Source: Hysterium pulicare CBS 123377 (Eukaryota > Ascomycota > Dothideomycetes > Hysteriales > Hysteriaceae). Taken from it: DNA of 64,000 bases. The stretch covers positions 1 to 64,000 of the forward strand of contig AJFK01001056.1 in NCBI GenBank assembly GCA_000467715.1, written 5' to 3'. The position numbers were made by a program, and so were the translations under genes. A model generated the notes under the pieces. That model made no database searches. It saw nothing but the letters and a program-made list of their open reading frames with translations, and was not told the origin of the DNA. This document shows positions 11,018 to 22,424 of this stretch, piece by piece (positions within the stretch are counted from its first letter, which is position 1; the number at the start of each line of letters is the position of its first letter).

Positions 11018-12464
11018 ATGCGCTCTGCCATCGTCTCCTGCTTAATTGCAGGCCTGGCAGCTGTCAATGCTATTCCTACAATCACTATAAAGGGATCCAA
11101 GTTCTTTACCAGCGAGGGCGACCAATACTTCATCAAGGGTTGGTATCCTGGTCACCTACAACAGATAGCTTTCCGAGCTAACTTCAATCCCAGGAATTGC
11201 CTACCAGCTCGTCCCCGATGACCCTCTCATTGACAACACCCAATGCAAGCTCGATGCTTCTCTCATGAAGGAACTTGGAGCGAATGCCATCCGCGTATAC
11301 CATGTCGACCCTAGTGGTGACCACAAGGCCTGCTTGTCTACTTTCGCTGATGCAGGCATATACTTGTTCGTCGATCTGGATACCTTCACCACCCAAATCG
11401 AGCAGGATGCTCCACACTGGAACCAGACTCAATTGTCTGCCTTCGAGGCAGTCGTGGACGAGTTCCAACAATATAATAACACTGCTGGTTTCTTCGTAGG
11501 GAATGAGGTTCTCACCATGGGTACGCTTCCACCTCCAAATGTCTTGGGATCATCTCTCTAACCAGGGATACAGGAAATGGCTCTGTTGCCGCCCCGTTCG
11601 TCAAGGCCGCGGCCCGTGATGTCAAAGCTTATCGTGACTCGAAGAAATATCGTGATATCCCCGTTGGTTATTCTGCGGGTGCGTTCTTCCCTCTCCAAGA
11701 AGCTTCCATTATGCTAACAATCTCCAGCTGATATTTCTGACCTTCGACCCATGCTACAAAACTACATGGCTTGCGGCACTAATACCTCTGAAACTCTGGA
11801 CTTCTTCTCCCTCAATGCCTACGAATGGTGCGGAACCGCCTCATCCTACCAGATTTCAGGCTATGCCGACCTCACCAAGAACGCCACCGATTACAGCATT
11901 CCCATCTTCCTCTCCGAGACTGGCTGCATCAAGCCACGCCCACGAACCTTCCAAGACCAGGCCGCTATTTTCGGTAGTCAAATGAACGGAATCTGGTCAG
12001 GCGCCATAATCTACGAGTGGATTGAAGAGGCAAACGGCTACGGTCTTGTCAGTTACGGCCAGACCGTGGACCCTGCATCGCCAAGTGCCCCTCCGGATGG
12101 CTACCCAAGATCCGGTACTCCTTCGCCCATCTCTCCAGATTTCCCCAATCTCTCCAGCCAATGGAAGACCCTCAACCCCACCGGTATCAAGGAATCGGAT
12201 TATAACCCAACTTTGACTCCACCCCCTTGCCCTGCGTATACCTCAGGTGTATGGGAAGTCAATGGCGGAGTGGCCCTTCCCACCCTTGGACAAACCTTCG
12301 ACGCCAGTGTTCAAGCCAGCATCACGAAAGGCACTGCAGCGGGAACTGGATCAGCAGCCAGTGCCAGCCCCACCAAAACTGGCGCCGCCAGCCCTGCAAG
12401 GGAAGTCACCGGCATGGGAATCGGTCTCATGAGCGTGCTTCTCGGCTTCTTCTGGTGGCTATAG
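11018..12464 (+). CDS. GH72 beta-1,3-glucanosyltransferase (Gas/Gel type)
   Basis: Four exons, 11018-11138, 11194-11520, 11574-11678 and 11728-12464, with introns of 55, 53 and 49 bp; 429 residues. It elongates and remodels beta-1,3-glucan at the cell surface. A signal peptide (MRSAIVSCLIAGLAAVNA) is followed by the family opening PTITIKGSKFF and then KGIAYQ. Catalytic residues fit the family: acid/base Glu145 in GNEV and nucleophile Glu248 in SETG. Conserved EWCG and YEW motifs are present. There is no C-terminal X8/CBM43 module, so it belongs to the group without it. The Ser/Ala/Thr-rich end followed by a hydrophobic tail (GLMSVLLGFFWWL) predicts a GPI anchor. The first donor (GTTGGT) is weak but is the only one keeping KGIAYQ in frame. 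The ATG at 10763 lies upstream of the signal peptide and is rejected. Confidence 0.95.
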
Positions 12465-12993
12465 CGGAATCCTCACAACTTCTTATCCACGAAACCCATA
12501 CATCTTATCCTCCTAATTGGTTCGCGTCCGAAAAGTTCGACTCTTTCTTGTTTCTCTTTGCCAGCTGAGAGCGGCTCTTTTCCGGCAGCATAAAGCTACT
12601 TCCTTGACTGTTTCTCGTACATATATTTCTGCATGGCATAGGTGGCATGTATGTGTAATGATGACAAAGCGATGGCGTTGGTGCTGTGTATCATAGATAT
12701 ACCTCCTTGTTTCTGTGACTGGGCATAACTCTCCGTTTGGCAGGTAATTACATGGGTACATAGGGATACCAGAGGACGGAAAGCGGAATAAATAAAGTCT
12801 AATGGCAGTGCAAAACATTCACCTTCGTTCCCACTGCCCGCGTACGTGATTGGTCAACATCCACTACCATAATACTTAATGAATGAGTCTTCTAGCTATC
12901 GACGTAATCTACTCACAGTAGATACCCTGGACAGCTCAGCCCTTCGTCCCCAGCCCCGCTCATCCCATCCCCATGTCCTTTCAGGAAAAAGAC
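12465..12993. other. Convergent 3' flanks
   Basis: About 530 bp between the 3' ends of the GH72 gene (+) and the E2 gene (-). It should contain both 3' untranslated regions. I see no separate gene in it. Confidence 0.6.
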
Positions 12994-15900
12994 TCAACCC
13001 GCCGCACTTGCCCCAAACCGAATAAACCTCAAGACCCTCAACTTCTCCAACTCCCCAAGCTGCCTCTTAAGCATAACCACAGCCCCCAAACTAATCCTCC
13101 TCAACCCGTCCCTCCCATCCCCCTCCCCCTCCTTCCCTTCAACTTTTCCCTCGCTTCGCTCAATAATCCCCTTCGCAGCCTCAATGGCTTTGTCAAGCAG
13201 CATTGGCGAAGCGGGCTGGCGATCGATATAGAGGTAAGTAAGCACGTCTTCGAAGGGTGAGATAGTTTGTTGGAGGGCGTGGACGATGAAAGCGCGGGCG
13301 CGGAAGTATGCGCGTTCGGTGTAGAGGGCGCTGGGGAGGTGGGTTTCGGGGGTGGAGCGGTGGATTTCGTAGCCTGCTTCATCTGTTCCCATCCAAGCAC
13401 ACATCAATCAATCTCCCCCAAAAGCAAGAACGCACCTTTCAAAGCAGAGTTGAGGTGGCTTGACTTGACTTGACTTGACTTACTGTAATATGGCTCCTTG
13501 ACCAACACCAACCCCATGATGCTGACCAGAACTTGTAAAAGTGTGCTTTTTGCCGGACTCCAACTCTCATTCCTCTCGTCCGCATGCCACGTCCCCAAAA
13601 GACTCAGACAAATCTTCCCGTCCTCGTACAAATTGGGATTCACAGGTCCCATTCCGTTCGTCCAGGAGTGGAAGAAGGCATCGGGTGGGGAGGACGGGAA
13701 CGAGGAGCTGAGGTGGAAGTCTATTAGGAAGGGCGCGTATTCGTAGGGGGTGTCCGAGGGGCCGATAATTAGGACGCGGAGGAGATCAAGGCGTGATTCC
13801 CAGGTTCGAACGTAGATGTAGGGGGGGAGGGAGGTGCGGAGGATTTTGTGCTCTTTGGTTATGCGGCGGGTGTGGATTAGGGAGGGGGTAGTTTGGTGGT
13901 TGAGGTAGTGGTGGTCGTTGGGGGGTTGGGTGTCGAGGATTAAGAAGGGTGGGGGTGTGCTCGGAGGGTCTTGGGGGTCGATTGGTGTTGCGATGGAGGT
14001 AGGCGTTATGGATGTTGCTTCAGGTGCTTTTGACATAGGTGGACTTGATGTATTCGGACTCGGTGTGAGATCTTTTCTCTCTTCTGCCGATTCTCCCTTT
14101 TCATCTCTTTTGGATTCTTGCTCTGATTCGGATACTGGTGTTGTTTTCGAAGTATCAATGTCTGCTTCGTCTAGAGGAATCAGATCGGGCATGGAGACAT
14201 CACCATCATCTTCCCCTTCCTCTTCTTCGGTGGACCAGTCCTCTTCATTAGTATTGCCAATGGACACTGCACCATCCTCGTATTCTACCCACATCTCATC
14301 GTATGAATCTTCATCTTCATCTTCCGTGTCATAGTCTTCTTCATCAGAGTCATCGAAAGACATGGGATCAAGTTGTGCATCCATATCGCTGCTATACACT
14401 AGTGTGACTTGTTCCGCGAACACCTGGACATCGATGACTGGTTTCGCGGCTCCAAGCCGGACGGTGAGCTTTCCGTCGAGTCTCAAGTCAATAACTTCGC
14501 CAAACCAATTTGGTCCCACCCTTCCAAGGACAGAAGGTTGCGCTTCAGTGTCGGGTCGAGCGTCAGGATGAATCATGACGAAGTCTCCACGACGACGGGT
14601 GATGCTTGGAGTCGATCGAATATCGTATAAACTGACATCTTCTTCCGAAGCACGAAGTCCTCCAGTATGTGAAGGAGGGATAAGGTCCTCTCCAAGAAAT
14701 CGAATGTCGGGCTCTTTGAACCACTGAACAGTTGCAATTCGATCGATAGGCTTTACTGACTGGACGACACCGACGTGCGACGGCCGTATTGTCCAGTCCC
14801 CATCCGCTTCTACCTGATTTGAGTTCTCTTTAGTGCAAACAATCTCGCCGGGCCACACCTCGTCATCGTCCTCCACATTCGGGTCCGGGATCAAATGTGT
14901 GCTCGTATCTTCTGTGACGCTTAGGTCTTGCCATAGGACTAAGACTGTAGTTTTTGTTTGCATGACTAGGTATACGTTCAAGTCGTAACCCATAGTATCC
15001 GTTCGTGGAATTCGTTTAACTTGACCCTGAGGAAGGCCATTTGCAGATGTTCTTGATCCATCATATTTCACAGAGGCACCCGTCAAGTCTTTGAATCTGA
15101 CTCGGTCACCCACCGATACTTCTGCAACATGATAAGATCGGTCTTTTCCATTCGCAGCTATAGGTAGAGTATGGGCAGAGGCTCTGGTGGCATCATAAAC
15201 GTAGAGATTGCCGCTCTCAAGAATATCCATATCGACAGTCGATGACGGTTCGACGGAGGCTCCGCTGCCAGCTCCCAGTCTTCGAGATAGCCAACGAACC
15301 TCGAGCATGACAGTACGAGTCTCGACTACAGTTCCATCCGGTCGGACGTTTGGTTCATAAGCGCCATATTTCCATATTCCTCTTCTAAGATTACCCTTTT
15401 TTGTCTTCACCCTATCACCGACGCTCAAACGATCAACTATAGGATCTTCTGGATCCAGCTCGGCGGGACTTTCCACGATGACTATGCTGTTGTTGCTCAA
15501 GCGCACGGCAACCTCATCATAAACTTCCTCTATCCGGCCAACCCAGTTGTCATAGATGACCAGTGCACCTTCTTGGTATTCATGCGCATTCAGGAGCTCT
15601 TCTGCTGGTACCCCACGGACACAGACATCTTCTGTAAGAGACTCCAGTGTCTGATGTCCAACAAATGCTGTAGCTGGAAAGAGTGTGCACGTGGCTTTTG
15701 TTCCAATCACAGTGCCACTCATAGGACTCTGGGCATTTCTTTTGACCACATCTCCAACGTACAGCGCTCGATCAAGCAGCTCCAGTTGCCTCTCAGGTAT
15801 TAGTTCCGTCTTAAAATCGGTTTGCCAAGAGACAAGGACTGTTCCTCGAGGAGGGATTCCCGTTTTCATAAACTGCAGATAGTCTGGACCAGGTATATCG

Positions 15901-16280
15901 GCATGTTGCCGTATGTCTTCGCCATAATCGCGTTGCGGTAACGGTTCATGGGTATCAACGTCGCCAAATGTTCGATCTATGACCCCCACCATGAACTCAT
16001 CATTTTTGAGACCAACAGTATCTTCGACGCAGAGCGTGACCACTTCGGGCATTCCTGAGGCCGGCTCTCTAGTATTATTGTGATATCGTAAGCGTATCCT
16101 GTAGGTACTTGGCGGTTCGTGATCGTTGTCGGACTGGGTGGAGTCGTGCGAGCCTGTAGGGCAGGGTAAAGACAGGAAGCGAAGCGGGGAGAGAAGAGCG
16201 TTTGCGAGCCGTTGAAGTGGAGGCAAGATTGGAGGCCCAGTATAGTCTTCCTGGTGAGTGTTGGTTTTGTAGGAGGGCAT
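12994..16280 (-). CDS. UBE2O-like ubiquitin-conjugating enzyme (E2)
   Basis: Two exons, 16280-13484 and 13382-12994; 1061 residues. The 101-bp intron joins EPYY to NEAGYE, the usual E2 continuation. The C-terminal UBC fold has the active-site Cys in [10 protein letters not shown] (about residue 895), preceded by PNLYEDG. Upstream lie several repeated SH3-like/barrel segments recognisable by VGDVV, VGDRV and GTVL-type turns, as in UBE2O, a large E2 with built-in substrate recognition (E2/E3 hybrid). Between the barrels and the UBC domain is an acidic low-complexity part (runs of Asp/Glu and Ser, about 14080-14340). Start at 16280 (MPSYKTN) is preferred; an in-frame ATG at 16397 would leave only 17 bp to the divergent COG8 start. 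Probably cytosolic or nuclear ubiquitination. Confidence 0.9.
13459..13481. repeat. CTTGA tandem run at intron donor
   Basis: Four and a half copies of the 5-bp unit CTTGA sit immediately next to the 5' splice site of the E2 intron (donor at 13483 on the minus strand). The run probably expanded by slippage. It lengthens the intron to 101 bp against the 50-70 bp typical of this window. Confidence 0.85.
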
Positions 16281-16414
16281 ATCGAAGGGTGTGGGCTCCA
16301 GATGTGGCTTGACAATGCGGCGATTTAGCCGATACCGCGCCGCGCATGTGAAAGAAGAAATGTTCCTCTGCAGACGCTCTGACGTTGTGAACACCACGAC
16401 AGGAACTCACCACC
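16281..16414. promoter_or_regulatory. Bidirectional promoter, E2 / COG8
   Basis: Only 134 bp separate the preferred E2 start (minus) from the COG8 start (plus), so one compact region must drive both housekeeping genes. No TATA box is evident. Inference from gene arrangement. Confidence 0.6.
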
Positions 16415-17938
16415 ATGGCCGATCCCTTGTATGAGCTTTTGACCCCCTACTTCGACTCGCAGGATGCATCTTCCAGGCCAATTCCCTCCATCAACGACCC
16501 AATCACCGCCAGTTACCTTACGCGCTTGTCAACGTTACCCCTCGCTGCTCTCACTTCCTCCGAGCAGCAGTCCCTCTCTCAGAGCTCCCAGTCTATCCTC
16601 CGTTCGCTCCAAGCTCTATCGAAGCGATCACATAAGTCGATAATAAGCTCTTCCGACCATTTGGGAAATCTCCGAGAAACATTGCCAAAACTCGGCCAGG
16701 ATGCTCGAGAGCTTCAGAATGCCATCCCTAAGTTGGAGAGCAAAGCCCTGCACTTCGCGGAAAAATATAGCAAGAGCGTGGAGAATCCCATACTGGATAG
16801 GCGAAGAAAAGCAATGCTGTTAGCCAGAAATGTTGACCGAGTCTCCGATATCCTCGAACTGCCTGCTCTTCTTTCCTCTGCTATCTCATCTTCAACGGCT
16901 CCCTCGCAAGCTAACTCTGCAACCACCTCCGCCACCAGCACTAATTATGCTTCTGCATTGGATCTACAAGCACACATCAAGCGCCTACATACGCTATACC
17001 CCCACTCCGGATTGGTGTCATCCATCTCGGCGCAGGCCGAGCAGGAAATGAAGGTCATGACCACAAACTTGATCGCCGGTCTTCAATCACAGGGCATCAA
17101 GCTAGCAGGAGCTATGCGTACAATAGGATGGCTGCGTCGTGTAGCTCCGGAATTAGACGAGGCGTGGAATCTTCGGAATACTTCAAACATTGGCAGCAGC
17201 GAGGGCGCTCTTGGCGCTGTGTTCCTAGTCTGCCGGCTTTCAAATCTGCTTTCCATGCTTGAGGCCTTGGATCCCCTTCGGGAGCTTGCTGATCAAGAAA
17301 CTACAAGACGGCTGAATACTGGAAGTAAAAACAAGGATGCTGGATGGGCCGGCGGCCAGCAAACCGAGCGCTATTTGAAGCGATACATTGAGATCTTCCG
17401 AGAACAGAGTTTCGCTATAATTTCAATGTACAAAAGCATATTCCCTTCCGCTCTTCCCGCTCCAGGCTCCGTCGCAGAACCTGAGCCGAACCAGACAATC
17501 GCCTCTCCTACTTCGCGACCTGCAAGCTCCCGTGCAGCTCAGAAGCCCGGTGGTGTCGACCAACAAAATTCAGCACAACAGATCCCGTCCGCACTCGCCA
17601 CCTTCCCTATGCATCTCGTCGATCTTCTCTTCGATACGCTGAAAAAGTATCTACCGAACGTTCAGGATCGTGCTTCAAGGGACAGCTTGCTCACGCAGGT
17701 GTTATACTCCGCTGGTAGTCTTGGAAGACTAGGTGGTGACTTCAGCATGATGATTGCGCTCTTGGAAGAAGACCTAAGCGAGGGTGGGAATGATGAAGAG
17801 GAAGATACTGAAGATGAATGGGTTGAACTCATGAAGAAACATCGTATTCAAGCGAGCAGGTTGGAACTATTGGCGAGTGGTGTGGGTGCGGGAAGAACGA
17901 CTAGCCCTGTGGACAGGACTATCAGTCCATCTCATTAA
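16415..17938 (+). CDS. cog8: Conserved oligomeric Golgi complex subunit 8
   Basis: One exon, 507 residues, ATG inside CACCATGG (good context). It is a lobe-B subunit of the COG tether that retains Golgi glycosylation enzymes by capturing retrograde intra-Golgi vesicles. The N-terminus MADPLYELLTPYF, the helical LPKLGQDARELQNAIPKLES segment and the Dor1-family blocks VFLVCRLSNLLSMLEALDPL and YLKRYIEIFREQSFAIISMY identify it as COG8/Dor1. A Ser/Pro-rich linker (about 348-390) separates it from a C-terminal helical part that ends in an acidic stretch (DEEEDTEDEW). Length is normal for fungal COG8. Divergent from the E2 gene. Confidence 0.9.
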   Translation: MADPLYELLTPYFDSQDASSRPIPSINDPITASYLTRLSTLPLAALTSSEQQSLSQSSQSILRSLQALSKRSHKSIISSSDHLGNLRETLPKLGQDARELQNAIPKLESKALHFAEKYSKSVENPILDRRRKAMLLARNVDRVSDILELPALLSSAISSSTAPSQANSATTSATSTNYASALDLQAHIKRLHTLYPHSGLVSSISAQAEQEMKVMTTNLIAGLQSQGIKLAGAMRTIGWLRRVAPELDEAWNLRNTSNIGSSEGALGAVFLVCRLSNLLSMLEALDPLRELADQETTRRLNTGSKNKDAGWAGGQQTERYLKRYIEIFREQSFAIISMYKSIFPSALPAPGSVAEPEPNQTIASPTSRPASSRAAQKPGGVDQQNSAQQIPSALATFPMHLVDLLFDTLKKYLPNVQDRASRDSLLTQVLYSAGSLGRLGGDFSMMIALLEEDLSEGGNDEEEDTEDEWVELMKKHRIQASRLELLASGVGAGRTTSPVDRTISPSH

Positions 17939-18485
17939 CCAATTCTGATTCACTCCTGAGCGAAGCCTATACCATCTTATGATAATGAAAGTGAACTCGC
18001 CTTGTTCTTCGAAGAAAATAAAATCAAGAAAGTGCCTCTCGCAATATTAAAAATCTAGAGATTCCGTATGGATGGATGCCACGGATCATGTATTCGACTG
18101 GAGGGTTGGGTGAAGGTTTACATGGGGTGGTGAACTGACTGCAGCTCGCGGTGCGGAGGTCAAAGGTAGTTTTGTGCGCTGCTAGAAAATGCATTTGCTT
18201 CGTGGCACCAAAGTCGAACAAGTTATGCGGAATGATGGGATTGTGAAGAAGCTCATCGTCCAAACCACGGTTTGATCTAGGCTTCAACTACAAAACTATG
18301 TTCAGAACTTTCGCCACGTAGGCTTTTCCTTACATTCAACTCCGGTACTTCGAAAACCATAGAGTGTCCTCTTCAATACCAACCTTATAAATAGTTTAGT
18401 CCACCCTGCTCAAAGGCCTAAAGCACTGCATCAACTATCACATCAGGACGTTCAAAGCACTCAAATTCCCAAGGCTTAATTCAAC
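17939..18485. other. Intergenic, downstream of COG8
   Basis: About 550 bp containing the COG8 3' flank and the promoter of the next plus-strand gene. I see nothing else in it. TATAAATAG near 18386 could be a TATA-like element about 100 bp before the next ATG. Confidence 0.5.
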
Positions 18486-19543
18486 ATGGCGCAATATCAG
18501 GCGGACGCGATTACCTTATCCTTGACCTTCGCTCCCACTATGATTACGCTCGGACTTTTTGCCTTCACGGGGCAACAGGATTCCCGCTCAGCTCCTGCAC
18601 AGATCGACAGCATCCTGGCACTCGCACAACCAGGCTTCCTTTCCTTTCTAGCCTTCCTCATGATCATTGTTACTCTGATATATCAGAACGATCATCGAGC
18701 ACTCAAGCACATCAAGGCTTTCGCCTTCTATCTCCAACTTTTCTTTTTCACGGCTGACCAACTTCTCAAAACCTTTACATACTTTGACATCTGGGGCCTT
18801 ACTTTACCTCTTATCAGATTGTTCTGCCTGGCCGTAATCGCCAATTCATACCTATGGAACTCTTCTGTTCTTGGGTTTCACAGTGACCCACGCGACGAAG
18901 TTAGTTCCCAAAGCAGTTCATGCGCGGAATTATCGTCGAGTTTCAACTAATGAATCACTATCTTGCAGGCCTCCGGAAATAAATGGCATCCAACTTGGAA
19001 AGATAGAGCAATGCGTCTTTCATATGCTGCATTTCTCGACTGGGTTATACGACTTGTCCTATTGTCTCTGAATGGCCTAGAGCCCCCTATTTCCGATTAT
19101 AGTTGGCGTACACTCTCCACGCGTAATGTTCATCTGCTCGCGGCCCTCTACCTGCGAACGGTTCCCAAGCGATGTATTCATTGCCGCAAACAAAAGGATG
19201 CAAATGCTCTTGAGTAAGTCTTTGCTTTCGTGCATGCAGTACTCCATGCAAAACGCTTCTAATGTACGAGTCCAGGAACAATAACACCGAACGCATCTCA
19301 TTTTCTGCCTTGAAATCGCTCTGTACATCGCTGGATGCCACTCTGGATAATTTGTTCGGATTCCCCGACAAAATCGTCCCAGGCCCTCTTGGGAAACCTC
19401 CCCACTGTTCGAGACGAAAGAGGAAAGAACAAGAACGTAAACCAATTGATGGGGCTGCTTTCTTTTGCCTTATGGTATTGTGCGTTTGGAATGGGTGGGA
19501 TATCTTCACAACTAATCCGGACTCTACATGGTCGGTTCTGTAG
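18486..19543 (+). CDS. Hypothetical multi-pass membrane protein
   Basis: I do not recognise the family. Proposed exons are 18486-18899, 18969-19213 and 19276-19543 (introns 69 and 62 bp, GTTAGT..TTGCAG and GTAAGT..TCCAG); phases fit and give 308 residues. The first 140 residues have four hydrophobic segments (LTFAPTMITLGLFAF, GFLSFLAFLMIIVTLIY, FAFYLQLFFFTADQLL, LTLPLIRLFCLAVIA). The second exon has one more (LSYAAFLDWVIRLVLLSL). The third exon is less certain: if its intron is not used, the protein stops at 19217 with 219 residues. A CxxC (CIHCRK) lies at about residue 210. No enzymatic motif is visible. Confidence 0.55.
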
Positions 19544-20159
19544 AGATTGGTATGAGAGGTAGAAACCTCTTGATCCTTCCGCTCTATATTCACGCATTCC
19601 GTCATTGTTTGATCAGCTAGCGGCTTTGAACGGATCGGACTGCGCATGATGCACTAAAAGTAGTTTCTTACCCTTCATCCATCTGCACAGCCATTATTTG
19701 TCAAGGTCTGGAGCTAGACTATCTCTAACTTCTGAGTTGAATCTATAATCCACAACGAGCGTCATAATTATCGTTTTAGAAGGGTAGGTCTTCCCCTACC
19801 ACCTTCATTACTAGCAACCTAAAAGCTAAATTAGACTCCAGAAAGGGCATAAAAGTAAGTTAACATCCTTAGGGTTAGTCGGAAAGTAGTATATCGAATA
19901 TAATCTCCTAGGCCTGTACCGTTAAAGGAGCTTACAATGCAACGAATAATGACATCCATCGTGACTGTACGGTTATAGTCCACTCGCGAGTCGGTTTCCG
20001 TCTGACGAAAGTTTTTGCACGTGACCTGGAACCCGTATGCAGCAGTTGTGAGTGAAGGTTTCAGTCCAGGTACTCTTCTTAGCTTCTTTCGTACTCCAAA
20101 TCCAACCTGACCTTACGTATTTCTCTCCAGTGCAGAAAACGACAATTTCTTCATGCACG
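19544..20159. other. Intergenic with TA-rich patch
   Basis: About 19740-19960 is A+T-rich with GGTAG words and a short inverted repeat GGTAGG/CCTACC near 19785-19800, similar in texture to the patches at 150-400 and 6180-6430. It may be a degraded repeat. The remainder is the promoter side of the F-box gene. Confidence 0.4.
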
Positions 20160-20999
20160 ATGGAATCTTTGACCAAGTCTCTCCCACATTTACCACCTGA
20201 GATCTGGGCTCGTATCTTGAGCTACATTCCCGATACTTATGCTCTCTGGAACTGCCGGTGCATCTCAGAATCCGTGAAACACGAAGTGGATCGTCTTCTT
20301 TTCGTCCAGCGCCGGATCGAAGACTTCGCAATCTACGTCAACAATCCCGATAAACATCTTCACGAAATCGCGCTAGATTTCGACAAATTCTCTGAAGACG
20401 GTAGCCGCGCTTACTATCGTGTCGACGAAGAAGACGAGATGTTTACAGTCCCACGTATTGGAGACACTCGAATCGCAGATTGGAAAGCCGCTTGGGAGAA
20501 ACAGTGGCAACCCTACCTCTGCAATCCGAGCGATGTTGAGAAAGGACAAGCACCTGAGCCGCGTTACACCCTCGAGGACTTCGACTCATGTACCATATGG
20601 AATAATACGGAGCTTCCCAGCTTAGAGATTGACCCAGAATCGCTCTCAATTTCCTTCGACTGGCGAGCAATGTTCGAGTTATTCTATGGAGAAGTACAAT
20701 ACGTTGACCGCAGGCTTGGGAAAGAAGGCGTATCAGAAGACTATGGTGAAGAATACGGCACTACTATGCCAAAGGATCCTTTTCAATTCCGATTCAATCC
20801 TTGCACGAATGCAGAGTATTGGGAGAAATGGTATCTCTTTCGAAAGCAAGCCCGTCAGGACCGCATGAGGAAATGGTACAAGGAACACCATGGTTACAAT
20901 ATCGACTTTGAACGTGGGGATCTGGATTCTGCAATGATGGATCGGCTCAAAGTGCTCAGGGACGAGTCGTACTATACAGGGAAGATCTGCTCGCTTTGA
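20160..20999 (+). CDS. F-box protein
   Basis: One exon, 279 residues. The N-terminus LPHLPPEIWARILSYIPDTY, followed by LWNCRCISESVKHEVDRLLF, is a clear F-box helical hairpin (residues about 8-45) of the kind that binds Skp1 in SCF ubiquitin ligases. The rest is rich in aromatic and charged residues (DWKAAWEKQW, EYWEKWYLFRKQARQDRMRK) with no LRR or WD repeats, so substrate recognition is unknown. An upstream in-frame ATG at 20052 would add a 36-residue hydrophobic extension before the F-box; the ATG at 20160 is preferred because the F-box then lies at the usual position. Confidence 0.8.
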   Translation: MESLTKSLPHLPPEIWARILSYIPDTYALWNCRCISESVKHEVDRLLFVQRRIEDFAIYVNNPDKHLHEIALDFDKFSEDGSRAYYRVDEEDEMFTVPRIGDTRIADWKAAWEKQWQPYLCNPSDVEKGQAPEPRYTLEDFDSCTIWNNTELPSLEIDPESLSISFDWRAMFELFYGEVQYVDRRLGKEGVSEDYGEEYGTTMPKDPFQFRFNPCTNAEYWEKWYLFRKQARQDRMRKWYKEHHGYNIDFERGDLDSAMMDRLKVLRDESYYTGKICSL

Positions 21000-21653
21000 T
21001 CAATCACGGATATGGCCACGGCCTTCGTTTGCATTACTTAGACACAATAGAGGAGCGGCCCACTTTTCGGATGCACGGAGAATCCGGAGGTGGAATTTTT
21101 TTTATGGTTGCTACTGAGATAATGCATTGGTCTCGTTGATCAACCCTGATTCGATTGGAGCTTTAACGACTCCGAGAGCGGCCTGCAGAGGTTGCCTATC
21201 TAAGGATCATGATATCAGCGTTGCGACCAGTGGACAATTTGGTAAGCATAATAACATTAATCTTTGACCCAATCAATAGTGGAGTGAGACGCCCGACCGA
21301 GCACCACGTGAATGCTATATTCTGAATTCCAGCACTTCAAACTCATCGAGTGGAAGCCATGGGAAACTCTTGGAATAAAGGATAACTGAAACCCTTACCT
21401 CACTAACCATGTATCAAGCTCGAATGCATTACTATGGTACGAAAAGGGGCATGCAAGCACACAAGCTAAACATGGGTATTTCTTATCCCCTGACTCCATT
21501 GGATTAAAGCAGTTAAAACTCCCCTTTTCCCAAATGCTCAAATTTCCTAACATTTGCCAAGAGCATCTCCGGCAACTTACTCCCCGACAGAATTGTAACA
21601 GGCTACGGAGTCTCTTTGCTAGTGTCCGTATATGAGGATGGTTCGACTGTGCC
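21000..21653. other. Convergent 3' flanks
   Basis: 650 bp between the F-box gene (+) and the thioesterase gene (-). I see no gene or RNA structure in it. Confidence 0.5.
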
Positions 21654-22424
21654 CTATACCGCCTTACTGATAAACGCAACAACATCGTCAACCCCTTGCG
21701 GCTCATTTATCCAGTGGCCTCCGTCCTTGTACTCTTTCCATACTACCTCCAAACCAAGTGATCTTAAGCCTCGAACCAATCCATGACCATTCACGATTGG
21801 CACCACTTCGTCATCTGCACAGTGAGCAAGAAACACGGGGGTCTCCCGAACAGCATCCAGATTTGACTTTGACATGTGGGAGAGGTACTGAAGGAGCTGT
21901 GGGATGGGCGGACCGTTTTCCTTATTCAGATTGTGGATGACTTTTACAACTTCCTCGTGAAAAGGGAACCAGCCGCAAAACCCAATGAAAGCGCCCAATC
22001 TTATCCCACCTGCCAGCACAGTATGAATGGCAGTTGCGCATCCTTGGCTAATTCCGCCTAAGATGATATGTTCCCGCGGTACGAAACGCGTCTCGGCCTC
22101 GACAACAGCTTGGATTCGGGCAATGCTCTCATTCAGCCCGCCGACCTGAAGCTCTTTCCGCTCATCAGGATTTTCGACAGACCATATTTCAAACCATTGC
22201 GATATCTTAATCTGGAATCGCTCCGATCGTTTCATTGTCGCGGTCGGAAAAACCCATTTGACCGTAGGGTAGATTTCTGGTAGGGTCCTAACACCTGTGG
22301 CCTGGCTTTCGAAGAACTCGCTCGCAAATTCTGCCGCTGTCGAATCCCGACCATGTAGGAGTATGATGGTATGGGTATGAGGGCCTAAGGGATTGACTGT
22401 GTGACACGAACAGGTGGCTGCCAT
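21654..22424 (-). CDS. Acyl-protein thioesterase / carboxylesterase-like hydrolase
   Basis: One exon, 256 residues. It is an alpha/beta hydrolase of the phospholipase/carboxylesterase (Abhydrolase_2) family, whose members remove palmitate from proteins or hydrolyse lysophospholipids and other esters. Visible motifs are the oxyanion LLHGRDSTA (about 23-31), the nucleophile elbow GGISQG with Ser126, the acid in HCADDEVVP (about residue 213), and the catalytic His in DGGHW (about residue 240). It is slightly longer than canonical APT1 (about 230), with an insert around SVENPDERKELQVGG, which is common in the fungal paralogue group. Cytosolic; no signal peptide. The true substrate is uncertain. 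Confidence 0.85.
   Translation of the reverse strand: MAATCSCHTVNPLGPHTHTIILLHGRDSTAAEFASEFFESQATGVRTLPEIYPTVKWVFPTATMKRSERFQIKISQWFEIWSVENPDERKELQVGGLNESIARIQAVVEAETRFVPREHIILGGISQGCATAIHTVLAGGIRLGAFIGFCGWFPFHEEVVKVIHNLNKENGPPIPQLLQYLSHMSKSNLDAVRETPVFLAHCADDEVVPIVNGHGLVRGLRSLGLEVVWKEYKDGGHWINEPQGVDDVVAFISKAV

Noticed and set aside
10551-11136. Minus-strand open frames over the GH72 5' region
   Set aside because: They overlap the pyrimidine-rich leader and exon 1 of a well-supported GH72 gene and show no domain.
19262-19597. Separate small genes after the membrane protein
   Set aside because: The 19262-19543 frame is better explained as a third exon joined by a 62-bp GT-AG intron with matching phase; the others are shadows.
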